A DNA stretch of 64,000 nt from Streptomyces sp. NBC_00659 (GCF_036226925.1 NZ_CP109031.1:6076001-6140000); one strand, 5' to 3'; numbered from the stretch's first letter, positions 25,005 to 35,221 are shown. Made by a program: numbers and translations. Notes: generated from the letters alone by a model not told the origin.

Positions 25005-25528
25005 CGGGCCGTCACCGCCTCGGCGAGCCGGTCGAGGCGCGCGGCCGTCAGTTCCAGCCACCGCAGGTCTGCCTCCAGGTGGAAGAGGGCGTGGTCGCAG
25101 ATCAGCTGATCGGCCAGATCGCCCTTCCGCTTGCGTTCGGTCAGCATGCGCATCATCCGCAGATGCTCCGAACGCTGGGTGTCGAGGAGCTCGCTCGCGT
25201 CCCGGTGGGTCAGCAGGGCGAGGACGACCTTCGTGTACAGGGTCGACTGGAGGTACGGCTCGGGTTTCTCCGGCGTCGCGAGCCAGCGCCGCACGTCGGT
25301 GACGCCGGCTTCGGTGATCGCGTACCGCTTGCGCTCGGGCCCGTCGCCCGCCTCGATCCCGTCGAGCTCGACGAGCCCGTTCTTCAGCAGCCGCGACATC
25401 GTCGAATAGACCTGGCCGTAGTGCAGTGGCCGGTCGTGACCGAATTTCTCGTCGAAGGCCCGCTTCAGGTCGTAACCGTGGCGCGGCCCGGACTCCAGGA
25501 GCCCTAGAAGGGTGTGACCGATGGACAT
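25001..25528 (-). CDS. PadR-family transcriptional regulator of the ABC exporter
   Basis: A 175-residue PadR-type regulator. The N-terminal winged helix shows HTLLGLLESGPRHGYDLKRAFDEKF and YGQVYSTMSRLLKNGLVE, followed by a C-terminal dimerisation helix region. It is the first gene of a three-gene, overlapping operon with the ABC ATPase and permease. ATG25528 is chosen because the family begins MSIGHTLLG. A perfect operator lies 16 bases upstream, so autoregulated repression is likely, relieved by a drug-like ligand. Confidence 0.9.
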   Translation of the reverse strand: MSIGHTLLGLLESGPRHGYDLKRAFDEKFGHDRPLHYGQVYSTMSRLLKNGLVELDGIEAGDGPERKRYAITEAGVTDVRRWLATPEKPEPYLQSTLYTKVVLALLTHRDASELLDTQRSEHLRMMRMLTERKRKGDLADQLICDHALFHLEADLRWLELTAARLDRLAEAVTAR

Positions 25529-25543
25529 GCCCAGCACTCTACA

Positions 25544-25574
25544 CACGGCGTATACACCGCGTGTATACGCCGTG
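25544..25574. promoter_or_regulatory. Perfect 31-bp inverted repeat, likely PadR operator
   Basis: CACGGCGTATACAC (25544-25557) is the exact inverse of 25561-25574 with a 3-base spacer. It lies immediately upstream of padR and contains two TATAC cores typical of PadR-type AT-rich half-sites in GC-rich DNA. Confidence 0.8.
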
Positions 25575-25680
25575 CGTACAGGTCGCGGGAGAGGTGGCCC
25601 TGGCATAGGGAACCGGCTGGTCACGGCCGATTGTCACGGTTCTGGAACCGTCCGGCCGCTCCTCCCGCACGCGGGGCGCC

Positions 25681-25741
25681 CGCCCTCCCGGACCCGGCCC
25701 CCCGCCCTCCCGGACCCGGCCCCCCGCCCTCCCGCACCCGG
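25681..25741 (+). repeat. 22-bp tandem repeat
   Basis: Copies of CGCCCTCCCGGACCCGGCCC start at 25681, 25703 and 25725 (the last is partial). They lie in the 514-bp intergenic region between padR and the PBP gene (25529-26042). No gene is seen in the remainder of that region. Confidence 0.75.
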
Positions 25742-26042
25742 AGCGGCGCCCTCCCTGGCCAGGGCGCCGCCCGCACGGACCCGGGGAGTGCGCGGCACGG
25801 CGGGAACCCGGTCCGCGCTCCCGTCGTGCGCTGTTCGTCGTCTCACTTTGTCCCGTCCCGGCAACCTTCCGGCCTCTCCGCACGTCGGACTCAGTGGGGC
25901 GGTGCCAAGGGCGTGCTGATTGTCACGTCCGGAAAAGGCCGGATCGGCGCCCCTTTGTCATAGCGCGCGGTGTTAGCTTTCTGAGCTGACCTGACCGGCG
26001 AACTTGTGTGCCACACGAGAATGAAGCGGAGCGGATCGACCC

Positions 26043-28364
26043 ATGGGACGAGCTGAAGAGAGACGAGCGCGGCAGGTGCAGGGCCGCCGCGCGGCGCCCC
26101 AGCGTTCGTCCGGGCACGAGTCGCCGGGCTCCGGGCCCGGCACGAAGGCCGACGGCAAGAAGCCCCGCCGCACCGGCATACGCCGGTTCGTGAACTGGAA
26201 GACGATCCTCGGGACGTTCTTCGGCTTCTGCCTGCTCGGCATGGGCGCCTTCATCGTGCTCTACATGGTCGTGTCGGTGCCCGAGGGCAACGCCGCCGCC
26301 AAGCGCCAGAGCAACATCTACAAGTACAGCGACGGCTCGATGCTCGGGCGCAGCGGCAAGGTCAACCGCGAGATAGTCGACCTGGCCAAGGTGCCCAAGA
26401 GCGTCCAGAAGACGTTCGTCGCCGCCGAGAACAAGAGCTTCTACAGCGACTCCGGCATCGACCTCAAGGGCACCGCCCGAGGCCTGATCAACACCCTCTC
26501 CGGCAAGGGCAAGCAGGGTGGTTCGACGATCACCCAGCAGTACGTCAAGAACTACTACCTCAGCCAGGACCAGACCGTCACGCGCAAGCTGAAGGAAATG
26601 GTCATCTCGCTGAAGGTGGACCGCAAGAAGTCCAAGGACGACATCCTCGCGGGCTACATCAACACCAGCTACTACGGCCGCAACGCGTACGGCATCCAGG
26701 CCGCGGCGCAGGCCTACTACCGCGTCGACGCCGAGGACCTCTCGGTCGCGCAGGGCGCCTACCTCGCCTCGCTGCTCCAGGCTCCGAGCCAGTACGACTG
26801 GGCGGTCGCCTCGAAGACCGGCAAGAAGCTCGTCGAGGCCCGCTGGAACTACACCCTCGACAACATGGTCGAGCAGCACTGGCTCGACTCGGGCAAGCGC
26901 GCGGCCATGAAGTTCCCGGTCCCCAAGGACCCCAAGGGCGCGCCCGGCATGGAGGGCCAGACCGGCTATCTGGTGGAGCAGGCCAACGACGAGCTGGCCA
27001 AACAGCTTGTCGCGCAGGGCACCGCCGAGGACCTGGACGACGCCAAGGCCCTGCTCACCGCGGGCGGCTGGACCATCACGCTCAACGTGGACAAGAAGAA
27101 GCAGGCCCTGCTGGAGAAGACGGTCAAGGAGCAGCTCACCAGCAAGCTGGACCCGAAGAAGCGCAAGGTCGACGCCGACATCCAGGCCGGCGCCGTGTCG
27201 GTCGACCCCAAGACCGGCAAGGTCCTCGCGATGTACGGCGGCAAGGACTACTTCAAGCACTACTTCAACAACGCGACGCGCCGTGACTACCAGGCCGCCT
27301 CGACGTTCAAGCCGATGATCCTCGCGGCCGCCCTCGAGGAGAAGGCCAAGACGCACTCCGGGCAGCCGATCACCGCGAACACGATCTACGACGGAACCAA
27401 CCGCCGTCCCGTGGTGGGCAGCGACATCGGGTTCGCACCGCCGAACGAGGACGAGCACAGCTACGGCCCCGTCACCGTGCAGACCGCGATGAACAAGTCC
27501 ATCAACTCCGTCTTCGCGCAGATGGGCGTCGACGTCGGCATGGACGAGGTGCTGAAGGTCGCGGGCAAGCTCGGCATGCACACCAAGGGCCTCCAGGCGG
27601 TGCCCGCCCAGACCCTCGGCTCCATGGGCGCGAGCCCGCTGGAGATGGCCGGCGCGTACGCCACGCTCGACAACCACGGCAAGAAGGTCACTCCGGCGGT
27701 CGTCGCCAAGGCCGAGCACAAGGACACCACGGTCAAGATGCCGGACCCGATCGGCGAGCAGGTCATCAGCGAGGAGGCCGCCGACACGGTCACCTCGGTG
27801 CTGACCGGCGTGGTCGACGACGGTACGGCCCGCGTCTCCGTCCGGAACAACCCGTCCCGTGACGGCCAGCAGGTCGCCGGCAAGACCGGTACGTCCGACA
27901 ACAACAGGTCGGCCTGGTTCACCGGCTACACGCCGAACCTGGTCACCTCGGTCGGCCTGTTCGGCGAGAACCCGAAGACCCAGGACCACGTCTCCATGAA
28001 GGGCGCCACGGGCCTCGTCCTGGAGGGCGGCCGTGTCAACGGCGGTGGCTACCCGGCGAAGATCTGGGCGGCCTACACGTTCGCGGCGATGGCGGGGAAG
28101 GTCACCGAGTTCGACCTGAACACCACGTCGGGCGCGGCGGTGGCGCCGACCGACCTGCCCACCGCCACCCAGACGCCGTCCAGCACGCCGTCGTCGACCC
28201 CGACCACCGAGGAACCGACGACGGAGCCGCCCACCACGAGCGCTCCGCCGACCCCCACGGACGAGCCGACGACGACCGAGCCGACGACGACGAGCCCGTC
28301 CACACCGACGAGTTCGCCCACCGACGGCGTCCCGGACAACCCGTTCGACCAGACCAGCCAGTAG
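26043..28364 (+). CDS. Class A penicillin-binding protein (transglycosylase/transpeptidase)
   Basis: A 773-residue bifunctional peptidoglycan synthase. A basic cytoplasmic tail is followed by one membrane helix (about 58-82) and a GT51 glycosyltransferase domain with catalytic Glu129 in AAENKSFYSD and GGSTITQQYVKN. The transpeptidase domain has Ser420 in STFK, Ser486 in SIN and KTGT at 614-617. The last 75 residues are a Thr/Pro/Ser-rich extracellular tail. All catalytic motifs are intact. It stands alone, ended by two terminators. Confidence 0.96.
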   Translation: MGRAEERRARQVQGRRAAPQRSSGHESPGSGPGTKADGKKPRRTGIRRFVNWKTILGTFFGFCLLGMGAFIVLYMVVSVPEGNAAAKRQSNIYKYSDGSMLGRSGKVNREIVDLAKVPKSVQKTFVAAENKSFYSDSGIDLKGTARGLINTLSGKGKQGGSTITQQYVKNYYLSQDQTVTRKLKEMVISLKVDRKKSKDDILAGYINTSYYGRNAYGIQAAAQAYYRVDAEDLSVAQGAYLASLLQAPSQYDWAVASKTGKKLVEARWNYTLDNMVEQHWLDSGKRAAMKFPVPKDPKGAPGMEGQTGYLVEQANDELAKQLVAQGTAEDLDDAKALLTAGGWTITLNVDKKKQALLEKTVKEQLTSKLDPKKRKVDADIQAGAVSVDPKTGKVLAMYGGKDYFKHYFNNATRRDYQAASTFKPMILAAALEEKAKTHSGQPITANTIYDGTNRRPVVGSDIGFAPPNEDEHSYGPVTVQTAMNKSINSVFAQMGVDVGMDEVLKVAGKLGMHTKGLQAVPAQTLGSMGASPLEMAGAYATLDNHGKKVTPAVVAKAEHKDTTVKMPDPIGEQVISEEAADTVTSVLTGVVDDGTARVSVRNNPSRDGQQVAGKTGTSDNNRSAWFTGYTPNLVTSVGLFGENPKTQDHVSMKGATGLVLEGGRVNGGGYPAKIWAAYTFAAMAGKVTEFDLNTTSGAAVAPTDLPTATQTPSSTPSSTPTTEEPTTEPPTTSAPPTPTDEPTTTEPTTTSPSTPTSSPTDGVPDNPFDQTSQ

Positions 28365-28385
28365 CGGACGACAGCGGACGCGTGA

Positions 28386-28421
28386 CAGAGGGGGCACCCG
28401 GAACTCCGGGTGCCCCCTCTG
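28386..28421. terminator. Bidirectional terminator 1 between PBP and catalase genes
   Basis: A perfect 17-bp inverted repeat (28386-28402 with 28405-28421) lies 22 bases after the PBP stop. Confidence 0.9.
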
Positions 28422-28427
28422 CCGAAG

Positions 28428-28466
28428 AGGCCGGCCGGTCCCCCACCCGGGGACCGGCCGGCCTTT
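28428..28466. terminator. Bidirectional terminator 2 between PBP and catalase genes
   Basis: A 16-bp perfect stem (28428-28443 with 28449-28464) is followed by TTT. It sits 8 bases beyond the catalase stop on the opposite strand. Confidence 0.9.
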
Positions 28467-28473
28467 CGGCGCT

Positions 28474-29940
28474 TCAGCCGTCGTCGACGTTCCGCGCGAT
28501 CCGGTCGCCGGTCTCCTTGTCCACGTTGCGCCAGTACTGGAAGGCGCGCTCCTGCACCGGGCGGGTGACACCGGCCTTGAGATGCCCGCTGACGTTGCCC
28601 ACCAGCCGGTCCCGGGCCGCGTCGTCCAGCACCTCGCGGACCATCGTGCCCGCCTGGCCCCAGTCGTCGTCCTCGCGGTGCGGCTTGCAGGCCTCGCGCA
28701 CCAGCTCACCGGCGGTCTGCCAGCTCGCGGGGTCACCGAAGCGGCCTTCGTAGTCGGCCGCGGGGCCGCCGTAGGAGTTCGGCGCGTACGGGCGGGACGC
28801 CGTCGACGGCTCGTAGCGCATCGGGCCGTCCTTGGCGTACGAGTTCACCGGGGAGCGCGGCCGGTTGGGCGGCAGCTGGCTGTAGTTGGGGCCGATCCGG
28901 TAGCGGTGGGTGTCGGGGTACGAGAACAGCCGGCCCAGCAGCATCTTGTCCGGCGAGGGCCCGATGCCGGGCACCATGTTCGAGGGCTCGAAGGCGGCCT
29001 GCTCGATGTGGACGAAGTAGTCCTCGGGATTGCGGTCCAGGACCATACGGCCCACGTCGATCAGCGGGTAGTCCCCGTGCGGCCAGACCTTGGTCAGGTC
29101 GAACGGGTTGAACCGGTAGTCCGCCGCGTCCTCGAACGGCATGATCTGGACCTTCAGCGTCCAGCTCGGCGCGTCGCCGGACTCGATCGACTCGAACAGG
29201 TCACGGCGGTGCCTGTCCCCGTCCGTGCCCGCGAGCTCGTCGGCCTCCGCCTGGGTGAGGAAGTCGATGCCCTGGTCGGTCTTGAAGTGGTACTTCACCC
29301 AGAACCGTTCACCGCCGCCGTTGATCCACATGTAGGTGTGGGAGCTGTAGCCGTTCATGTGGCGGTACGTCTTCGGGATGCCCCGGTCGCCCATCAGCCA
29401 GGTCACCTGATGCGCCGACTCGGGCGAGAGGGTCCAGAAGTCCCACTGCATGTCGTTGTCGCGCAGCCCTGTCACCGGGTGGCGCTTCTGCGAGCGGATG
29501 AAGTCCTGGAACTTGATCGTGTCACGGACGAAGAAGACCGGGGTGTTGTTGCCCACCATGTCGTAATTGCCGTGCTCGGTGTAGAACTTCAGCGCGAAGC
29601 CGCGGGGGTCGCGCCAGGTGTCGGGCGAGCCCTGCTCACCGGCTACGGTCGAGAACCGCGCCAGCATGTCCGTGCGCCTGCCCGGCTGGAACAGATCCGC
29701 CCTGGTGAACTGACTGACGTCGTTGGTCACTTCGAAGAATCCGTACGCGCCACTGCCCTTGGCGTGCACCACCCGCTCGGGCACCCGCTCCCGGTTGAAC
29801 TGCGCCATCTTCTCGATGAGGTAGTGGTCCTGGAGCAGGATCGGGCCGTCGGGGCCGACGGTGAGCGAGTGTTCGTCGCTCTCCACCGGAATCCCGACGT
29901 TGTTCGTGGTGTACGGAGCCTTCCGGGATGCCTGCGTCAC
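28474..29940 (-). CDS. katA: Monofunctional haem catalase
   Basis: A 488-residue small-subunit catalase that disproportionates H2O2. The catalytic His is in [12 protein letters not shown], the distal Asn in [10 protein letters not shown], and the haem ligand Tyr in [14 protein letters not shown]. Length is normal for clade 3 enzymes. The start is GTG29940 behind GGGAGGA. A 17-bp palindrome lies about 63 bp upstream. No Fur-type regulator gene is adjacent. Confidence 0.96.
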   Translation of the reverse strand: MTQASRKAPYTTNNVGIPVESDEHSLTVGPDGPILLQDHYLIEKMAQFNRERVPERVVHAKGSGAYGFFEVTNDVSQFTRADLFQPGRRTDMLARFSTVAGEQGSPDTWRDPRGFALKFYTEHGNYDMVGNNTPVFFVRDTIKFQDFIRSQKRHPVTGLRDNDMQWDFWTLSPESAHQVTWLMGDRGIPKTYRHMNGYSSHTYMWINGGGERFWVKYHFKTDQGIDFLTQAEADELAGTDGDRHRRDLFESIESGDAPSWTLKVQIMPFEDAADYRFNPFDLTKVWPHGDYPLIDVGRMVLDRNPEDYFVHIEQAAFEPSNMVPGIGPSPDKMLLGRLFSYPDTHRYRIGPNYSQLPPNRPRSPVNSYAKDGPMRYEPSTASRPYAPNSYGGPAADYEGRFGDPASWQTAGELVREACKPHREDDDWGQAGTMVREVLDDAARDRLVGNVSGHLKAGVTRPVQERAFQYWRNVDKETGDRIARNVDDG

Positions 29941-30219
29941 GAGCGTCCTCCCGTCGGAGATGAGGTCGTCAGGTCGCTTCGCTCACCCCGGCAGTCAACG
30001 CCGCCGACATCATGTCGGCAACAGGGGACGGGTGCCGGCAGCGACCCGCCCGTACAGGCGCCTTCAGGCACCCGCATGAACGCCTCACAGGCACCCGGCA
30101 CAGGCGGCACGGTCCGGCACCGGCACAGGCCCGTCAGGCACCCGCGCAGCCGCCGTCCGGCACCCGCACCGGCGCAGTTCGGCGCCGGCTCACCGGGGCG
30201 AGACCGGACGGGTACCCGG
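29941..30219. other. Intergenic region with CAGGCACCCG-like repeats
   Basis: This region lies upstream of katA and downstream of the SpoIIE-type gene. It contains several copies of GGCACCCGC/CAGGCACCCG words (30060-30160) and the palindrome at 30003-30019. No coding frame is recognised. Confidence 0.5.
30003..30019. promoter_or_regulatory. 17-bp palindrome upstream of katA
   Basis: GCCGACAT-C-ATGTCGGC is a perfect inverted repeat 63-79 bp upstream of the catalase start. It is a good candidate operator for a peroxide-responsive regulator. Confidence 0.5.
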
Positions 30220-32397
30220 TCAGTTCCGGTTCAACTCGAACCAGACGACCTTTCCCGTACTCAGCCGGGTCGCCCCCCACCGCCGCGCCAGCCGGTTCAC
30301 CAGGAACAGCCCGCGACCGCCCTCGTCCGTGGCCCGAGCCTGCCGCAGCCGCGGAAGCTGCGGCACGTCGTCGCCGACCTCACAGCGCAGGACATCCGTC
30401 CGCAGCAGCCGCAGTGTCACCGGCCGTGACGCGTACCGCACCGCGTTCGTCACGACCTCGCTGACCAGCAGCTCCACGGAGTCGGTCATGTCCTCCATGC
30501 CCCAGCGGGCCAGAGCCCGCCGGGCCAGACGCCGGGCCCGGCCGGGCGCCGCGTCCTCCGGCTCCAGGAACCAGTACGCGACATCGCTCGGCGCGATCCC
30601 GTCGAACCGCGCGGCGAGCAGCGCGATGTCGTCGTCCCGGTCACCCGGGCCGAGCATGTCGAGCACCTCGTCGCACAGTGCTTCCAGGGGCGGCGGATGA
30701 TCCGGCCCGGTCAGCGCCGCGACCGCCGCGAGCTTCTCCCGCAGCTGCTCTATCCCGGTCCAGACGTCACGCAGCCGCGACTCGACCAGACCGTCCGTGT
30801 ACAGCAGCAGCGTCGCCCCGGCCGGCGCGTCCAGCTCCACCGCCTCGAAGTCGACCCCGCCCACACCGATGGGGGCGCCCGGCGGCACCCGCAGCACCTC
30901 GGCCCGCCCGCCCAGATGCAGCAGCACCGGCGGCGGATGGCCCGCGTTGGCGATGGTGATCCGGTGCGACACCGGGTCGTAGACGGCGTAGAGACAGGTC
31001 GCCATGCGGTCGGTGCCGAGCCGCTGCGCCTGCTCGTCCAGGTGGTGCAGCACCTCCTGCGGCGGCAGATCGAGCCCCGCGAGGGTCTGCGCCGTCGTCC
31101 GCAGCTGGCCCATGATCGCCGCCGACGTCATGGAGTGGCCCATCACGTCACCGACGACCAGCGCGACCCGGCTGCCCGGCAGCGGGATCGCGTCGTACCA
31201 GTCACCGCCCACCCGGGCCGTCTCCGCGGCCGGCAGATACCGGGACGCCAGCCGGACCCCCGTGGGCCGCGGCAGCGTCTCGGGCAGCATCGTGCGCTGG
31301 AGCTCGTCGGCGATGTACGCCTCACGGCCGTACAGCACCGCCTTGTCGATACCGAGCGCGCTGTGCGTGGCGAGCTGCGCCGCCACCAGCAGGTCGTCCG
31401 CCTCGAAGGCGAGCCGCTCCGGCCGGCGCAGGAACAGCGCCGCCCCGATCACCCGGCGCCGGCCGCGCAGCGGCGCGAGGATCGCGCGCTGCCCGCTCGG
31501 CACCGGCAGATCGTCGCCGAGCAGCTCGGGCAGCGCGGCCCGCGCGGCGGGCGCGTCCGCGAACACCGGCCGCACCCCGCGCAGCACCTCGGCGAGGGCA
31601 CCACCGGCGCGCACCTCGCACAGCTCGGCCGTCATCGCCGACAGCTCGTTGGGCTCCGGCCGCAGCGCGGGCAGGAAACCGCTCTCGGTGTCCCGCTCCT
31701 CGGGAATCCGGTCCGTGCGCCGCAACCGCAGCACCAGAGGACCCGTCGGCCGCTCGTCACCGACCGGCAGCGGGTCACGCAGATAGACGAGGATCGCGTC
31801 GGAGAAGGTCGGCACGGTCGCCCGGCACAGCCCCATCACGATCTCGTCGAGGTCGATGCCCCGGGCGATCCGCCGGGTCGCGGCGCCCACGAAGCGCAGC
31901 CGGTCCCCGTCCCGCCGCATAGGCATAGGTCCGCCCTGCGGCACACCTTGTCCGGTACGGCGGTCCTTGCCGCCGGATGCCCGCGAGGCCCGTCCCTGCT
32001 CGGCGTCCGGCTGGATCGGGATGCCCTCCGGCGCGGGCCGGGGGCGGTGGGTGTCGGGCTCGGTCGCCGAGGGCTGCGAATGCTCGGAGCCGGGCCCGGA
32101 GGAGACCGGCGAGGACGACGGCACGTCGGTGCCCGAGGACGCGGACGCGCCGAGGTCGGCGGACACCTGGCCGCCGGCCTTCCCGCGCTTGCCGCGAGGC
32201 CTGGGCGCACCCGAACCCCTCGGTGTGTCGCCCGTGCGGGCCTGTACCGGTAACGCGCCGGAACCCGGCAGCGGGGACGGCGGCTCGGAGGTACGTAGGA
32301 GCGCCCCGCGAGGGTCCGCGGGGGCGGGCGGCCGGCCGGCGCCGCTCTGCCGGCGCTCGTGCGAGGTGGGATGCTCCGTCACGCGTGTCGAGTCCAT
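30220..32397 (-). CDS. GAF/SpoIIE phosphatase fused to an anti-sigma-type ATPase domain
   Basis: A 725-residue signalling protein. A long disordered N-terminus (about 1-155, Pro/Ser/Gly/Arg) is followed by a GAF-like sensor (about 165-360). A PPM-type SpoIIE phosphatase follows (about 368-610, with GGDWYDAIPL, VGDVMGHSMTSAA and the final DDDIALLAAR). Last is an HATPase (about 620-725, SEVVTNAVRYA and DEGGRGLFLV). This combination can both dephosphorylate anti-anti-sigma factors and phosphorylate them. A partner STAS protein is not in the window. Confidence 0.9.
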   Translation of the reverse strand: MDSTRVTEHPTSHERRQSGAGRPPAPADPRGALLRTSEPPSPLPGSGALPVQARTGDTPRGSGAPRPRGKRGKAGGQVSADLGASASSGTDVPSSSPVSSGPGSEHSQPSATEPDTHRPRPAPEGIPIQPDAEQGRASRASGGKDRRTGQGVPQGGPMPMRRDGDRLRFVGAATRRIARGIDLDEIVMGLCRATVPTFSDAILVYLRDPLPVGDERPTGPLVLRLRRTDRIPEERDTESGFLPALRPEPNELSAMTAELCEVRAGGALAEVLRGVRPVFADAPAARAALPELLGDDLPVPSGQRAILAPLRGRRRVIGAALFLRRPERLAFEADDLLVAAQLATHSALGIDKAVLYGREAYIADELQRTMLPETLPRPTGVRLASRYLPAAETARVGGDWYDAIPLPGSRVALVVGDVMGHSMTSAAIMGQLRTTAQTLAGLDLPPQEVLHHLDEQAQRLGTDRMATCLYAVYDPVSHRITIANAGHPPPVLLHLGGRAEVLRVPPGAPIGVGGVDFEAVELDAPAGATLLLYTDGLVESRLRDVWTGIEQLREKLAAVAALTGPDHPPPLEALCDEVLDMLGPGDRDDDIALLAARFDGIAPSDVAYWFLEPEDAAPGRARRLARRALARWGMEDMTDSVELLVSEVVTNAVRYASRPVTLRLLRTDVLRCEVGDDVPQLPRLRQARATDEGGRGLFLVNRLARRWGATRLSTGKVVWFELNRN

Positions 32398-32794
32398 CCG
32401 TCCGGGGCTGCGCGCCGAGCGCGCAATTCTTCCCGCAGCCCCGATACCCGGAATGTGTGCCCCAGGAACGGATTCTGCGTGTCGTCAGGGCCGGGACCGA
32501 CGGCGCGAACAGCCGTCGCCCGGCACGGTACGGCTCGCCGACGGCCGGAAACGGTCCGTGCCGACAGCGGGGCGACGGCCGAAGCCCTGGCCCGCACGGC
32601 CGTCGTGGCGAGCCCGCGCGGTGCGACCGGTCCCTGGCCGGCCACGCCGCCGTACGCCTCGTACCCCTCGCTCACGTCCTGCCGCCCCTCGGTGACATAT
32701 GGTCAAGCTCGGCTCATCCTGCGGGAGTTGTCGCTGCCGTTTGCCCTTGCGGAAGACGATCCTACGGTTGTACCACGGGGGCGCATCAAGGGTC
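32398..32794. other. Intergenic region upstream of the SpoIIE-type gene
   Basis: No gene was found in these 397 bases. A candidate minus-strand promoter lies at 32759-32789, which would give a leader of about 355 bases. Confidence 0.4.
32759..32789 (-). promoter_or_regulatory. Candidate promoter of the SpoIIE-type gene
   Basis: On the minus strand TTGATG (32789-32784) and TAGGAT (32764-32759) are 19 bases apart, just downstream of the DUF402 stop. Confidence 0.3.
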
Positions 32795-33487
32795 TCATGA
32801 GGACACGTGCGCGGGCGTACGGTCCCAGTCATCCGGCAGAGCGGGAACCGGCCAGCCCGGATCCGGCCTCCAGTGCTGCCATCCGTCCGAGAACGGCGCG
32901 CCCCAGGAACGGATCACCTCCACCGCCGACCACCCCGCTTCCCGTACCTGTGCCGCCAGTTGAGCATCCATCAGACCGGCCCGCTGCGCCATGGCGAATT
33001 CGTCCTCGTCGAGCCAGCGCCAACTGCGATCCGGGTGGACCGAGATGTCGAGGAAGTGATCCACCGAGTCCACTCCACCCGCCCAGCGGGTCAGTGGGGC
33101 CTCCAGGTTCACGTACCAGTTCTTGAAACGCCAGCCCTGTTCCCAGAACAGCCACACAGACCAGGCCTCGCCCGGCCGCGCCAGCTTCAGCACACCGGTC
33201 CCGAACCAGCGGTCGCGCCGCACCGCGCGAGGCTTCGTGTAGCGCGATTCCAGCGGTTCTCCATGCACCGGCGAACCGTCGGCGAGGACCGGCTTCACAC
33301 ATTCGGTACCCGGCGCCATCCACACCGCGAGCAGGTCGGCGTCGTCGCGTGCGACCGTCACGGGGCGGCAGATGTGGACGCTGTCCCCGCCGTTCTCCCG
33401 GTACCGCCACAGGATCTGGCTCCCGGGCTCCCAGTGGGCCGCCGGCCCGCCCGCTTCCGCTCGTCTCACCGCTCCACCCTCTGCCAT
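32795..33487 (-). CDS. DUF402 (FomD/NtdP-like) protein
   Basis: A 230-residue protein with the DUF402 domain. Conserved features include LKLARPGEAWSVWLFWEQGWRFKNWYVNLEAPLTR and SVDHFLDISVHPDRSWRWLDEDEF, whose acidic residues bind metal in characterised members. Relatives such as NtdP and FomD hydrolyse nucleotides, so a phosphatase role is plausible but unproven. A 115-bp gap separates it from fumC, which ends at 33603. Confidence 0.88.
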   Translation of the reverse strand: MAEGGAVRRAEAGGPAAHWEPGSQILWRYRENGGDSVHICRPVTVARDDADLLAVWMAPGTECVKPVLADGSPVHGEPLESRYTKPRAVRRDRWFGTGVLKLARPGEAWSVWLFWEQGWRFKNWYVNLEAPLTRWAGGVDSVDHFLDISVHPDRSWRWLDEDEFAMAQRAGLMDAQLAAQVREAGWSAVEVIRSWGAPFSDGWQHWRPDPGWPVPALPDDWDRTPAHVSS

Positions 33488-33602
33488 GACCAGATATTAG
33501 GTGCCCCAGGCATGCGACGCTGCGGTTCGCGTCACGGTTCCCGCCGACGGCGACCTGCTGTTACGGAGCTGTCATCAGGCGTTTCTCCATGGACACGGGC
33601 TG

Positions 33603-35006
33603 TTACGGGTGTGTCATCCGCAGGACATCCAGGGCCTCGTCCAACTGCTCCTCGGTCAGGTCCCCGCGCTCCACGTACCCCGATTCCAGCACCACCCGGC
33701 GAATCGTCTTGCGCTCCGCCAGCGCCTTCTTCGCGACCTTGGCGGCCTCCTCGTACCCGATGTACTTGTTCAGCGGCGTCACCACGGACGGCGAGGACTC
33801 CGCGTACTCACGGGCCCGTTCGCGGTGCGCGACGATCCCGTCGACCGTGCGGTCGGCGAGCAGCCGCGAGACGTTCGCGAGCAGCCGGACCGACTCCAGG
33901 ACGTTCTTGGCGATCACCGGCAGCATCACGTTCAGCTCGAAGTTCCCGGCCGCGCCCGCGACGGCGACGGTCGCGTCGTTCCCCGTCACCTGCGCGGCGA
34001 CCATCAGCACCGCCTCGGGAATCACCGGGTTCACCTTGCCCGGCATGATCGAGGATCCGGGCTGGAGATCCGGGAGGCTGATCTCGGCCAGTCCGGTGCG
34101 CGGCCCGGAGGCCATCCACCGCAGATCGTTCGCGATCTTCGTCAGCCCGACGGCGATGGTCCGCAGCTGACCGCTCGTCTCCACGATCCCGTCGCGCGCC
34201 CCCTGCGCCTCGAAGTGGTCGCGGGCCTCCGTGAGCGGCAGCCCGGTCGCCCGTGCCACCTCCGCGATCACCGCGGCGGAGAACCCGGGCGGCGTGTTGA
34301 TCCCCGTCCCCACGGCCGTGCCGCCGAGCGGCAGTTCGGCCAGCCGCGGCAGCGAGGCCTCCAGCCGCTCGACCCCGTACCGCACCTGGGCCGCGTAGCC
34401 CCCGAACTCCTGGCCGAGCGTCACCGGCGTCGCGTCCATGAGATGGGTGCGCCCCGACTTCACCACATCGGCGAACTCCCGCGACTTGCGCTCCAGCGAG
34501 GCGGCGAGATGCTCCAGGGCGGGGACGAGATCGCGGGTGACGGCGGCGGTCGCGGCGATGTGGATGGACGACGGGAACACGTCGTTGCTCGACTGCGACG
34601 CGTTCACGTGGTCATTGGGGTGGACGTCCCGGCCCAGCCGCTCGCCGGCCAGCGTGGCGATGACCTCGTTGGCGTTCATGTTGGAGGAGGTGCCCGAGCC
34701 CGTCTGGAAGACGTCGACCGGGAAGTGCGCGTCCCAGCGCCCCTCGGCGACCTCCGCGGCCGCCTCCTGGACCGCCTCCGCGACATCCTTGGCGATCACG
34801 CCCAGCTCGCCGTTCACCTTCGCGGCGGCCCCCTTGATCCGGGCGAGGGCCTCGATGTGCGCGCGCTCGATGCGCTGCCCCGAGACGGGGAAGTTCTCCA
34901 CGGCGCGCTGCGTCTGCGCCCGCCACTTCGCCTCCGCGGGCACCCGCACCTCGCCCATGGAGTCGTGCTCGATCCTGTACGCGCCTTCGCCCTGGCCATC
35001 CGCCAT
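33603..35006 (-). CDS. fumC: Class II fumarate hydratase
   Basis: A 467-residue iron-independent fumarase of the TCA cycle, interconverting fumarate and malate. The family signature [11 protein letters not shown] is intact. [14 protein letters not shown] and [18 protein letters not shown] form the rest of the active site. ATG35006 is chosen because GGAGGT lies 7 bases upstream. A class I fumarase lies on the same strand across a 1.65-kb interval that holds the histone-like gene and integrase remnant. Confidence 0.96.
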   Translation of the reverse strand: MADGQGEGAYRIEHDSMGEVRVPAEAKWRAQTQRAVENFPVSGQRIERAHIEALARIKGAAAKVNGELGVIAKDVAEAVQEAAAEVAEGRWDAHFPVDVFQTGSGTSSNMNANEVIATLAGERLGRDVHPNDHVNASQSSNDVFPSSIHIAATAAVTRDLVPALEHLAASLERKSREFADVVKSGRTHLMDATPVTLGQEFGGYAAQVRYGVERLEASLPRLAELPLGGTAVGTGINTPPGFSAAVIAEVARATGLPLTEARDHFEAQGARDGIVETSGQLRTIAVGLTKIANDLRWMASGPRTGLAEISLPDLQPGSSIMPGKVNPVIPEAVLMVAAQVTGNDATVAVAGAAGNFELNVMLPVIAKNVLESVRLLANVSRLLADRTVDGIVAHRERAREYAESSPSVVTPLNKYIGYEEAAKVAKKALAERKTIRRVVLESGYVERGDLTEEQLDEALDVLRMTHP

Positions 35007-35085
35007 TGGTGACACCTCCATGCGACACAGCATCCCGGAGCCCGCCCGTGTTCCCGCCCGAAGCCGCGCGAGCGCCGCGCCGCAC

Positions 35086-35112
35086 GAACGGCCGCCTTGT
35101 CGGCGGCCGTTC
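35086..35112. other. Hairpin upstream of fumC
   Basis: A perfect 11-bp stem (35086-35096 with 35102-35112) with a 5-base loop lies 80 bp upstream of fumC. It may be the terminator of the histone-like gene or a leader structure of fumC. The remaining bases 35113-35221 contain short GTCACC and CGTACG repeats and no gene. Confidence 0.45.
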
Positions 35113-35221
35113 CCCGGCTCGTACGGCGTCACACGCGCGTCACCCGCACGGCGTCACCCGGAAGGGTGTACGCCGTACGGGCCCGTACCAGGCCGGTCCC
35201 GGGCCCCGCACCGGGATCGTG

